From contig JAJDJS010000023.1 of assembly GCA_030267325.1 (NCBI GenBank), positions 1-39,354 on the forward strand: a stretch of DNA of 39,354 nt. The letters run 5' to 3'. The translations under genes were made by a program, and so were the position numbers. The notes under the pieces were generated by a model. It was not told the DNA's origin and did not search any database. It saw nothing but the letters and a program-made list of their open reading frames with translations. Shown piece by piece: positions 1 through 7,232 of the stretch. Origin of the DNA: Desulfosarcina sp. OttesenSCG-928-A07. GTDB taxonomy: Bacteria; Desulfobacterota; Desulfobacteria; Desulfobacterales; Desulfosarcinaceae. The number at the start of each line of letters is the position of its first letter. Position 1 is the stretch's first letter.

Positions 1-216
1 GACAGTGCTGGACTGCATTGGGTGCTTGATGTCGTTTTTCACGACGATTACATGAGATTGAGAACAGAGCATGGACCTGCAAATATGGCAACGATAAGGC
101 ACTTTGCCATGAACCTTATTCGTGGAATCAAGGACAAAAGAAGCCTCAAGGTCAGAAGAAAAAAACTCGGGTGGGATGAGGAATACCTCTTAAAAACCCT
201 TACAGATCCACCATGA
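1..216 (+). CDS. ISAs1-family transposase, C-terminal part (5' end outside window)
   Basis: The frame is open from base 1 to a TGA at 214-216, so the gene enters from the left edge and only its last 71 codons are seen. The visible protein has the C-terminal signature of ISAs1-type DDE transposases: LHWVLDVVF, then a segment like HGPANMATIRHFAMNLI, a basic stretch (KVRRKKLGWD) and a final EEYLLKTL. In this family the catalytic Glu lies just before or within this region; the earlier Asp residues are outside the window. A GTG at 22 is an internal codon, not the start. Bases about 225-240 may be the right end of the element, but the left inverted repeat is not visible. Whether the element is intact cannot be judged here. 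Confidence 0.75.
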   Translation, partial: DSAGLHWVLDVVFHDDYMRLRTEHGPANMATIRHFAMNLIRGIKDKRSLKVRRKKLGWDEEYLLKTLTDPP

Positions 217-289
217 CCTTTCAAGCGATTGCCCTGGCTGATAAAAAGCCCTCTATAGACAATAGTACCTCGTCAATATTATATTTGCG

Positions 290-380
290 GGAAGGACCAC
301 CCCGCCCTTGCGGGCACCCCTCCAGAGGAGGGGAATAAAGCCCCCCCGTTCTGGCAGGCACCTCTCCAGAGGAGAAACCA
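290..380. repeat. GC-rich imperfect direct repeats, each with a perfect hairpin
   Basis: Two related ~25-bp units lie at 310-334 and 354-378, both centred on the core CTCCAGAGGAG. Unit 1 contains a perfect hairpin (arms 317-323 and 327-333, loop AGA), and just before it lies another (arms 301-305 and 310-314). Unit 2 contains a 5-bp stem (363-367 and 371-375) with the same AGA loop. The arrangement resembles short palindromic intergenic repeats (REP-like). It could also act as a transcription stop, although no T-run follows. It lies between the transposase end and a gene fragment, so it may mark a rearrangement point. Confidence 0.55.
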
Positions 381-419
381 TGGCCGCGCGCTCGTGCCAC
401 AGGTGGCCGCTTGTCGCCC

Positions 420-527
420 AGGTTTCAAGAAAACGGCATCCGGACACCGGACATCGCCTTTGACGGAAAATCCGTCACCACCCGTGAAATGGGCGATGCC
501 ATTGTTCAGGCCCTTGAAAATCCCTGA
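420..527 (+). pseudogene. C-terminal remnant of an isocitrate/isopropylmalate dehydrogenase-like gene
   Basis: In the frame that ends at TGA 525-527 the sequence reads FQENGIRTPDIAFDGKSV followed by TTREMGDAIVQALENP. This fits the extreme C-terminus of the NAD(P)-dependent isocitrate/3-isopropylmalate dehydrogenase family, where a 'G-x-RTPD-(I/L)' strand is followed by a '(T/S)T-x-E-(M/V)-x-DA(I/V)' helix. No start codon or catalytic part precedes it; upstream the frame runs into the hairpin repeats. I read it as the tail left when an insertion or deletion near the neighbouring IS removed the rest. The family assignment is from recognition of a short tail only. The stretch 217-419 otherwise holds only repeats and no gene. 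Confidence 0.45.
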
Positions 528-552
528 TTCCCGCTGAAAAGACGGGTGTGTC

Positions 553-1095
553 CTATTTCTCAATTCCGGTTCTGGCTGCCACGCCGGCATGGTAATAATG
601 CTTGATTTCCCGCATTTCCGTGACCAGGTCGGCCTTTTCAATTACTCTGGGATCAGCGTTCCGGCCGGTGATGACAAGTTCCACGGATGGAGGTTTGAGG
701 GCCATGAGTTCCAAGATGGCATCCACGGGAAAAAGCCCGCACTGGGCTGCCACATTTCCTTCTTCCATGACGACCACATCATACTTTCCCTTTGTCAGTG
801 CATCGCGGACAGCGGAAAGCCCTTTCTGGGCAGCAGCCACATCTTCCGGCGCAGGTTTTCCCATGATGAACCGGCCCATGCCGAACTGTTCCACCTGAAT
901 ATGGTCTGCATACCGGGAAAGGGCCTTGATCTCGCTGTAATCCCCGGATTTGATGAACTGGGCAATATAAACGGAAAGACCGGCGCCGGCTGCACGAAGG
1001 CAAAGTCCAAGGCTGGCCGTGGTTTTGCCTTTTCCATCACCAGTGTAAACCTGAATATAACCGCGGTTTAAGTGGGGGTGTTCAGATTCCATCAT
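553..1095 (-). CDS. cobO: Cob(I)yrinic acid a,c-diamide adenosyltransferase (CobO/BtuR type)
   Basis: Transfers the 5'-deoxyadenosyl group of ATP to the cobalt of cob(I)yrinic acid a,c-diamide or cobalamin, in the cytoplasm, for coenzyme B12 synthesis and salvage. The protein is 180 aa, usual for the family. It opens with a strand and the P-loop GDGKGKTTAS (about residues 19-28) and shows the typical ALGLCLRAAG-like helix, VYIAQFIK, a VVVMEEGN box and the ELVITGR-(N)-ADP segment near the C-terminus. The start is placed at the first of two adjacent ATGs (1095) because an AAGGA ribosome site lies at 1101-1105; a longer frame to 1143 lacks one. It is divergent from the crotonase gene at 1413. 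No other cob gene and no cobalamin riboswitch is visible, so this is a lone B12 gene here. Confidence 0.93.
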   Translation of the reverse strand: MMESEHPHLNRGYIQVYTGDGKGKTTASLGLCLRAAGAGLSVYIAQFIKSGDYSEIKALSRYADHIQVEQFGMGRFIMGKPAPEDVAAAQKGLSAVRDALTKGKYDVVVMEEGNVAAQCGLFPVDAILELMALKPPSVELVITGRNADPRVIEKADLVTEMREIKHYYHAGVAARTGIEK

Positions 1096-1412
1096 CTCTA
1101 TCCTTGGTAAATAAAAGGGTTGGGTTGCATCCTGTTTCCGCAACCTTCAGATAAAGGTCGGCATACCAGCACCTTTGCGGACAGGTCAAGATGGAGATCA
1201 CCTGGGCACGGAAATCAGACATCCGGCCATATTTTTTGGGAATGGGCAATCCCGCAGGATGTTGGGGTTTGGCCTTGCGGCGTGATTTCCGTCCTGTTAT
1301 ACATTCCGCATCTTTGTTTTCCCATGGATTTCGGTTGGATCACCCTTAACCGCAAGTACTTTTGATGTCGGGGCCGATGTCATTTTTTGACTGACCCTGC
1401 CAAGGAGAAACC
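1096..1412. other. Divergent intergenic region between cobO and the crotonase gene
   Basis: This 317-bp stretch separates two divergently read genes and has no convincing ORF. I looked for B12-box elements of a cobalamin riboswitch on the minus strand and saw none. A weak plus-strand promoter-like pair (TTGGAT at about 1334 and TACTTT 16 bp on) and a weak minus-strand TTGACC occur, but neither has a good -10 hexamer. Ribosome sites are clear at both ends: TCCTT (1101-1105, read on the minus strand) and AAGGAG (1402-1407, plus strand). Confidence 0.4.
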
Positions 1413-2129
1413 ATGACCCAAATAGCGTTTTCCGTCAATGCGCATGTCGCCACCCTGACCCTGAATGATGGTGAAAACCGGTTTAATCCGGAATTTCTGT
1501 CCGCTGTTCTGGAAGGGCTCAATGCCATCGAATCCACAACTGCCGCCACCACCCTGATCATCACATCTTCCCATGAAAAGATTTTTTCAAACGGAATTGA
1601 TCTGGAATGGCTGGTTCCGGTGATTCAGAAAAATGATATTGCCCAGGCAAAGGACTTTTTTTATCTGATGAACCATCTGTTTCGCCGCATTCTGACCTAT
1701 CCCCTCATCACCATTGGGGCCATTTCCGGCCATGCCTTTGCCGGCGGCGCCATTCTGGCCTGTGCCCTTGACTTCCGGTTTATGCGGTCGGATCGCGGAT
1801 TTTTCTGTTTTCCGGAAGTGGATCTGGGCATTCCCTTTCTTCCGGGAATGAATGCGATGCTCAAAAAAGCCATCCCCATGCATGTGGTGGAAGAGATGCA
1901 GTACACCGGCGCGCGGCTTACGGCCGGTCAATGCGCTGCCCATCATATCATCCGGAAGGCTTGCCCCATGGAAACCCTGATGGCGGAAACCCTGGAATTT
2001 GCCATGTCTCTGAACAAACGGCGCGAAGTGGTGGCGGAAATGAAAAAACGGCTCAACCAGCCCATTATCACGGCCATTGATGTGGAGGATGTGCCCTATA
2101 TCGAATCCGGACAGTACAATATCGGATAA
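1413..2129 (+). CDS. Enoyl-CoA hydratase/isomerase (crotonase) family protein, probably delta3-delta2-enoyl-CoA isomerase
   Basis: A 238-aa crotonase-fold protein, preceded by AAGGAG six bases before the ATG. The oxyanion-hole regions are present: SNGIDLEWL (where hydratases have CAGADL) and AISGHAFAGGAILACALDFRFM. The first catalytic Glu of true hydratases (GG-x-E) is replaced here by a small residue (GGAILAC). An acidic residue is present in FPEVDLGIPF, which fits the single-acid layout of delta3,delta2-enoyl-CoA isomerases such as the plant and peroxisomal ECI group. I therefore favour double-bond isomerisation during beta-oxidation of unsaturated acyl-CoAs over hydration. The C-terminus is short (about 240 aa against 255-260 aa for hydratases). 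It is followed 31 bp later by the nitroreductase gene, probably in one transcript. Confidence 0.8.
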   Translation: MTQIAFSVNAHVATLTLNDGENRFNPEFLSAVLEGLNAIESTTAATTLIITSSHEKIFSNGIDLEWLVPVIQKNDIAQAKDFFYLMNHLFRRILTYPLITIGAISGHAFAGGAILACALDFRFMRSDRGFFCFPEVDLGIPFLPGMNAMLKKAIPMHVVEEMQYTGARLTAGQCAAHHIIRKACPMETLMAETLEFAMSLNKRREVVAEMKKRLNQPIITAIDVEDVPYIESGQYNIG

Positions 2130-2160
2130 CAGGCAAACACCAGAAAAAGGAGAACGCGCC

Positions 2161-2706
2161 ATGACGGATCTGTTGGAGATCATCAAAAATCGGAGAAGCA
2201 TTCGTAAGTATGAATCCCGTGAGATATCGGACGCTCTGTTGGATCAAGTGATTGAGGCATTTCAATGGGCGCCGTCCTGGGCCAATACCCAATGCTGGGA
2301 ACTGATTGTGGTGCGGGACCCGGAGATTCGGAAAAATCTCCAGGAAGCACTGCCGCCCAAGGGAAATCCGGGGTCCAAAGCCATTGTGGAGGCATCTGCG
2401 GTGTTGGCCATTTGCGGAAAAAAAAGCGTGTCCGGATATTTCAAGGGAGAAAAAACAACCAAATTCGGCGATTGGATGCTGTATGACCTGGGATTGGCCA
2501 CCCAGAACCTTTGCCTGATGGCCCACTCCCTGGGACTGGGAACGGTGATTGTGGGACTTTTTGACCACGACAAGGCTGCTAAAGCTGTCAATCTTCCCGA
2601 TGGATACGAATTGGCGGTTCTGGTCCCCATTGGGTATCCAGCTAAATCCGGCGGTGCGCCCCAGCGTCGGGAAACAAATGACTTTGTCCATCAGGATACG
2701 TTCTGA
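2161..2706 (+). CDS. Nitroreductase-family FMN oxidoreductase
   Basis: A 181-aa NAD(P)H-dependent flavoprotein of the nitroreductase fold. The N-terminal RRSIRKYESREI is the FMN-phosphate binding motif, followed by APSWANTQCWELIVV, which usually lines the flavin. The C-terminal part has the helix LGLATQNLCLMAHSLGLGTVIVG and the strand ELAVLVPIGYP. The substrate cannot be told from sequence; members reduce quinones, nitro compounds or enoates, or process flavins. The frame is open from 2077, but the start is taken at ATG 2161 because an AAAAAGGAG site lies just upstream and the upstream codons overlap the previous gene. It sits between a crotonase and a GlmS-like gene. Confidence 0.88.
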   Translation: MTDLLEIIKNRRSIRKYESREISDALLDQVIEAFQWAPSWANTQCWELIVVRDPEIRKNLQEALPPKGNPGSKAIVEASAVLAICGKKSVSGYFKGEKTTKFGDWMLYDLGLATQNLCLMAHSLGLGTVIVGLFDHDKAAKAVNLPDGYELAVLVPIGYPAKSGGAPQRRETNDFVHQDTF

Positions 2707-2749
2707 CAGATAAAAAACGCCGGCTACACCGCTGATGACAGGAGATATT

Positions 2750-5700
2750 GTGGTTGTCCGATACTTTTTTCATTTTTTAGAAGCCCTTTTAAAAACGGCA
2801 ATCCATGGACTTTTCCGGTTCCACAGACACTTTCCCGGTTGTCTGCCCGCCCTTTACTGGGGTCGGCACCCGGATACGGTATCCGGTCCGGCCCTGATCT
2901 TTTTTCCCTGCCGTCCGCTTTTTTTGTGCTGCGGTCTGGCGGGACTTCTGGCAGTCAAAAAAGCCTGCCCCCTGCCGGATGTGAATCCCGATGGGCTGGA
3001 GTCCCGCGTACGAGCAGCTGAACAAGGAGATCTGGAAGACTGCATCAACCGGTCTGATTCGCCTGACCCGATGCATTTGGATTCCGACTACCTGGATGCC
3101 TGTTACTTGGGCGGCGCATCCAGCCTGAACGTCCTTCTGGAGGAAATTCACGGATTCCGGCGGGAAGCCCTGTTTCTGACGCTGTTTAAAAATCCGGCAC
3201 TTCAGGCCCATTTGGCTGGTCTGTGCCATCGACTGGCCGCTGTATTGAAACGGGAACAGGACATGCTGGACGCCCGCGCCGGACTGCTGGATGCAGCCAC
3301 AGTGGAATGCATTGCCGCCCGCATTGATCTGCTCAAGGATATGATTTGGTGTCTGGAGGTGGAAATCGCCGGCAATATCGCCGCCATCACTGATCTCATG
3401 GCTGGCGATCCTGACGGCCCTGATGCCCGCATCACCCTCTTTCGCCAGATCAACGCGGTGCTGAACAGCATTGACCGGCTCGAGGTCCGGGGCCGGGATT
3501 CCGCCGGTATTTCTATTTTGCTGTTTCTGTCTGCCGATGCCTGGTCCGGCCTGATGGACATTCTGGATGCCAGACAGCTTTCCGATGCCCTTGCCAGACG
3601 GATGGACGGTGATGTGCTGGGAAACGGCAGCATCCGTTCCCATGGCTGCGCCCTTGCGGACGGAACGCCCATGACAGCGCTTTCCGTGGTGTATAAAGTG
3701 GCTGCTGAAATCGGCAGCCTGGGGGACAACATCCGGTTTATCCGAAACGAGATCCGCCATGATGTCATTTTTCAGTGCATCAGCGCCGCGTCTTGGCAGT
3801 TTCAGACCATCTCGTCCCACACTCGGTGGGCCTCGGTGGGTGCCATCACCACACCCAACTGCCATCCGGTGGATGCCGCGCTGGCCGACGGGCCCATGGA
3901 CAGCCATCCCATTATTCAGGCCTGTCTCAACGGCGACATCGACAATTATAAAGTGCTGAAAACAGTTCTGGAAAAAGAAGGAAAGAAAATTCCGGAGTCC
4001 ATCACCACGGACACCAAAATTATTCCATTGCAGATTGCCCGCCACCTTGAAACCGGGGTGGATATTGCCGAGGCGTTCCGGCTGGCGGTCAGTGATTTTG
4101 AGGGGTCCCACGCCATTTCCATGCACACGGATCTTGCTCCCGGCCGGTTGTTTCTGGCCCAGCGGGGAAGCGGGCAGGCGGTGTTTGTGGGGCTGGCCAA
4201 AGATCATTATATGCCGGCATCCGAGGTGTACGGATTTATCGAGGAAACGCCCTGGTTTCTGAAAATGAACGGCGAGCAGGAAGTTGTCGGCAAAAACGGA
4301 AAAACCCAGGGCCAGATTTTTATTCTGGACCAGAACTCCAAAGGCGGACTGGATGGTGTGACCGCCCTTTACTATGACGGCACACCGGTTCACCTGACCG
4401 AAGCCGACATCCGGGAAACCGCGATCACCACCCGTGACATCGACCGTCAGCAGTTTCCCCATTATTTCCTCAAAGAGATTTCCGAAGCCCCGCTGTCCAT
4501 GGAACGGACGCTGCTGAACCGCTGGAAAAACATTCCGACAGAAGAAAAAAACGTCTGTTACAGCACGGATCTTTCCGAAACCACCTTTCCTTCTTCCCTT
4601 GCATCTGCCATTTCCGAAAACCGCATCCGCCGGATTTTCTTCATTGGCCAGGGCACGGCCGGTGTGGCAGCCCAGGTGTGCGCGGATATTTTTAAAGCCT
4701 ATCTTGCTGATTCCACCCTGTTGCTGCGGGCAATGAAATCCTCGGAACTCAGCGGCTTTGAAATGGATGACACCGATTCGGCCGATTGCATGAACGATGC
4801 CTTGATCATTGCCATCAGTCAGTCCGGCACCACCACAGATACCAACCGGGCAGTGGATATGGTGAAAGCCCGGGGCGGCCACACCCTTGCCATTGTCAAT
4901 CGCCGGGATTCGGACATTACCTTTAAAGTGGATGGGGTTTTCCACACCTCCACCGGACGGGACATTGAGATGAGCGTGGCCTCCACCAAGGCTTTTTATG
5001 CCCAGATCGCAGCGGGCGCGCTTTTGGCCATCAAGGTGGCGGAAATCCGCAAAAGCCAGTCCCGTGCGTTTCTCTCCAACCAGATCGCCGAACTTCTCCA
5101 GATTCCGGATCATATGAAAACCGTTCTGGCCATGGGGGAAGCGATCCAGGCCTCTGCCCGGCGTCTGGCTGGCACCAAAACCTATTGGGCGGCGGTGGGC
5201 AGCGGTCCCAACAAGTCATCAGCCGATGAAATCCGCATTAAGCTGAGCGAGCTGTGTTACAAGACCATCAGCTCGGATTATGTGGAAGACAAAAAGCACA
5301 TTGATCTTTCATCCGAGCCGTTGATCCTGGTCTGCGCTGCGGGGACCAAAAGCACCGTGATCGGCGATATTGCCAAGGATGTGGCGATCTTCAAGGCCCA
5401 TAAAGCCGCGCCGGTGGTGATTGCCGATGCGGATGATGACCGCTTTGACGGCCATGCTGTGGATGTTTTTCATGTGCCCCGGATCAGTTCCCATTTTGCG
5501 CCCATCCTCAATACGCTGGCGGGCCATATCTGGGGCTACCACGCTGCCCTTGCCATCCATGAAGGCTCGCGGTTTCTGCATCATGTCCGGGAATCCATCC
5601 GGCACATCCTTGCTGATCTGACCGCCAAGGGCCTGGATGTGTATGAAATCATCCTTGAAAAGGAATTTCGAGAAAAAATTGTCGAATTTTATCAGGCGTT

Positions 5701-6577
5701 TCGGAAAAAACGGCAGTCTAACACCTTTCCCCTGTCCATCACCCATGCCTCGGACCTGACGCTGCTCTTCAAATACCTGTCCGGGCGGCTGCCCCTCATT
5801 GATTTTGAAATAGATTTTGGTCACCGGGGCACTGCCAAAAATGTGCTGGATACCTTTTTCGAAGTCATCGGAGACGCGATCGAGCTCATGTCCCGGCCCG
5901 TGGACGCCATCAAACACCAAGCGAAAACTGTGACCGTGGGCACCAGCCGGATCAGCGAGCGAGTTGAAGGCATTATTGTGGATGCGCTTTCCAGCCACGG
6001 GGTGGAGCTTGCCCAGGTGACCAACCGTAATGTGATTGTCATCAAAAATATCCAGGGCGTTGTCGGCCAGATCCACGGGAGTATTTTCTATGAGATCGAC
6101 GGGCTGGGGCTTTTGGGTGATCCCACGGATCAGACCACCATTAAAATAAAGAAAAAAACCGGGGTGCTGGCAGATATTCCATCGCGCGTGGAAACAGATT
6201 TCATCCTCAAGGGCACCAAGCGGATCATTGTTCAGCAGGGCAATGTCTACATCGGCAAGGGCCGCAAAGACGGACGCAGCATTGTGGTGATTCCGGCTGC
6301 ATCCGAAAATCCGGCAAACGGCAGCCGGATCCGGTATCTGCTGCTGCTCAACATCGGGTTCCGGGAAAATATCCCGCTGGACACCAAGGTGAAGGCGTTG
6401 GGCGGAAAATACGATCACATGAAGAACATTGTTCAGGAAAACAACGTGCCGTGGGATGATGCCTTTCTGGACATGCTGCCGGTGGATGAGCTGTTCGGAA
6501 GGTCTGCGGAAAAGCTGGCTGAAAAAATCGTGGACAGACACACAAAGGGGTCGCAGGGTGCGTATCCTTCTGGTTGA
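2750..6577 (+). CDS. Giant divergent GlmS-like protein (class II glutaminase-like domain, two SIS domains, new C-terminal domain)
   Basis: About 1275 aa, twice the length of GlmS (~610). Seen in order: a CCGLAGLLA segment near residue 60 (compare MCGIVG, the nucleophile Cys of class II glutaminases), a ~185-residue helical insertion, RGRDSAGIS (~247), a further ~100 residues, HTRWASVG (~357), CLNGDIDNY (~392), TTDTK (~419), a hinge like FPHYFLKEI (~570), SIS domain 1 with ISQSGTTTDT (~690) and SVASTKAF (~742), SIS domain 2 (~790-955), then ~320 residues I do not recognise. The GlmS motif GELKHGPLAL is altered (VEDKKHIDLSS) and the C-terminal Lys tail of GlmS is absent, so the sugar product is uncertain. 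The start is chosen at GTG 2750 (GGAG at 2741-2744); ATG 2735 or TTG 2924 are alternatives. Its end overlaps the response regulator by 20 nt. Confidence 0.8.
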   Translation: MVVRYFFHFLEALLKTAIHGLFRFHRHFPGCLPALYWGRHPDTVSGPALIFFPCRPLFLCCGLAGLLAVKKACPLPDVNPDGLESRVRAAEQGDLEDCINRSDSPDPMHLDSDYLDACYLGGASSLNVLLEEIHGFRREALFLTLFKNPALQAHLAGLCHRLAAVLKREQDMLDARAGLLDAATVECIAARIDLLKDMIWCLEVEIAGNIAAITDLMAGDPDGPDARITLFRQINAVLNSIDRLEVRGRDSAGISILLFLSADAWSGLMDILDARQLSDALARRMDGDVLGNGSIRSHGCALADGTPMTALSVVYKVAAEIGSLGDNIRFIRNEIRHDVIFQCISAASWQFQTISSHTRWASVGAITTPNCHPVDAALADGPMDSHPIIQACLNGDIDNYKVLKTVLEKEGKKIPESITTDTKIIPLQIARHLETGVDIAEAFRLAVSDFEGSHAISMHTDLAPGRLFLAQRGSGQAVFVGLAKDHYMPASEVYGFIEETPWFLKMNGEQEVVGKNGKTQGQIFILDQNSKGGLDGVTALYYDGTPVHLTEADIRETAITTRDIDRQQFPHYFLKEISEAPLSMERTLLNRWKNIPTEEKNVCYSTDLSETTFPSSLASAISENRIRRIFFIGQGTAGVAAQVCADIFKAYLADSTLLLRAMKSSELSGFEMDDTDSADCMNDALIIAISQSGTTTDTNRAVDMVKARGGHTLAIVNRRDSDITFKVDGVFHTSTGRDIEMSVASTKAFYAQIAAGALLAIKVAEIRKSQSRAFLSNQIAELLQIPDHMKTVLAMGEAIQASARRLAGTKTYWAAVGSGPNKSSADEIRIKLSELCYKTISSDYVEDKKHIDLSSEPLILVCAAGTKSTVIGDIAKDVAIFKAHKAAPVVIADADDDRFDGHAVDVFHVPRISSHFAPILNTLAGHIWGYHAALAIHEGSRFLHHVRESIRHILADLTAKGLDVYEIILEKEFREKIVEFYQAFRKKRQSNTFPLSITHASDLTLLFKYLSGRLPLIDFEIDFGHRGTAKNVLDTFFEVIGDAIELMSRPVDAIKHQAKTVTVGTSRISERVEGIIVDALSSHGVELAQVTNRNVIVIKNIQGVVGQIHGSIFYEIDGLGLLGDPTDQTTIKIKKKTGVLADIPSRVETDFILKGTKRIIVQQGNVYIGKGRKDGRSIVVIPAASENPANGSRIRYLLLLNIGFRENIPLDTKVKALGGKYDHMKNIVQENNVPWDDAFLDMLPVDELFGRSAEKLAEKIVDRHTKGSQGAYPSG

Positions 6578-7232
6578 AGATGAAGCGTCTCTTCTTCGCG
6601 TCATGTCCAAACGATTGGGTTATGAAGGCTATGGCGTGGATACGGTTGGCGACGGCGAAGAGGCCTTGGCCTATATTGAAGCGGGTTCCTATGACTGTAT
6701 TGTCATGGACATTATGCTGCCCAAAAAAGACGGGCTGGCGGTTCTGAGACAGATCCGGGAAAAAGGAAACCCAACGCCGGTGCTGCTGCTCACTGCCCGG
6801 GACAGCATCCACGACCGGGTCACGGGGCTGGATGCTGGTGCGGACGATTATCTGGTGAAACCCTTTGCCCATGATGAGCTTTCCGCCCGGATCCGCGCCT
6901 TGTTGCGGCGTCATACAGAAAACAAAAGCGCTGTGCTGGGCATTGCCGACCTGACCCTGGACCCGGTCGCCCATCAGGTTCACCGGGCCGGCACCCTTAT
7001 TTCTCTTTCCGCCAAGGAATTTTCCATGCTGGAGTATTTTCTGCGCAATCCTGACCGGGTGCTGACCCGGGGGCAGATCATCGACCACATCTGGAATTTT
7101 GACTTTGATAATGATTCCAACATTGTTGATGTATATGTGCGGTATTTGCGCCGGAAAATCGATCAGGGGTTTTCCATCAAACTCCTGCACACCGTCCGGG
7201 GAGTGGGGTATGTGCTGAGGATTGAAGCGTGA
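6558..7232 (+). CDS. OmpR/PhoB-family response regulator
   Basis: A 224-aa two-component response regulator. The receiver domain (1-~115) shows the acidic pair ED at 7-8, the phospho-acceptor Asp51 in VMDIMLP, the switch Thr in LLLTARD and the conserved Lys in YLVKPF. The winged-helix DNA-binding domain follows (~130-220), with LSAKEFSMLEYFLRNPDRVLTR and the terminal RKID...IKLLHTVRGVGYVL. It is closest by eye to the CusR/CopR/QseB branch. The start is GTG 6558, with AAAGGGG seven bases upstream, inside the end of the GlmS-like gene. That 20-nt overlap suggests translational coupling. Its stop overlaps the kinase start (GTGA). Its target genes are unknown; the local operon is the first candidate. 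Confidence 0.95.
   Translation: MRILLVEDEASLLRVMSKRLGYEGYGVDTVGDGEEALAYIEAGSYDCIVMDIMLPKKDGLAVLRQIREKGNPTPVLLLTARDSIHDRVTGLDAGADDYLVKPFAHDELSARIRALLRRHTENKSAVLGIADLTLDPVAHQVHRAGTLISLSAKEFSMLEYFLRNPDRVLTRGQIIDHIWNFDFDNDSNIVDVYVRYLRRKIDQGFSIKLLHTVRGVGYVLRIEA

Noticed and set aside
1096..1412. Cobalamin riboswitch upstream of cobO
   Set aside because: Neither a B12 box nor the conserved core pattern is visible in the minus-strand leader.
2707..2750. glmS ribozyme upstream of the GlmS-like gene
   Set aside because: Fewer than 50 bp separate it from the nitroreductase gene, too little for a ribozyme, and no core elements are seen.
2789..5113. Minus-strand open frame of 774 codons opposite the GlmS-like gene
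   Set aside because: It is the shadow of a high-GC coding strand. Its translation is low in recognisable motifs, while the plus strand shows clear glutaminase and SIS motifs.
5309..6610. Minus-strand open frame of 433 codons
   Set aside because: It lies opposite the GlmS-like gene's SIS2 and C-terminal parts, with no ribosome site or family motif.
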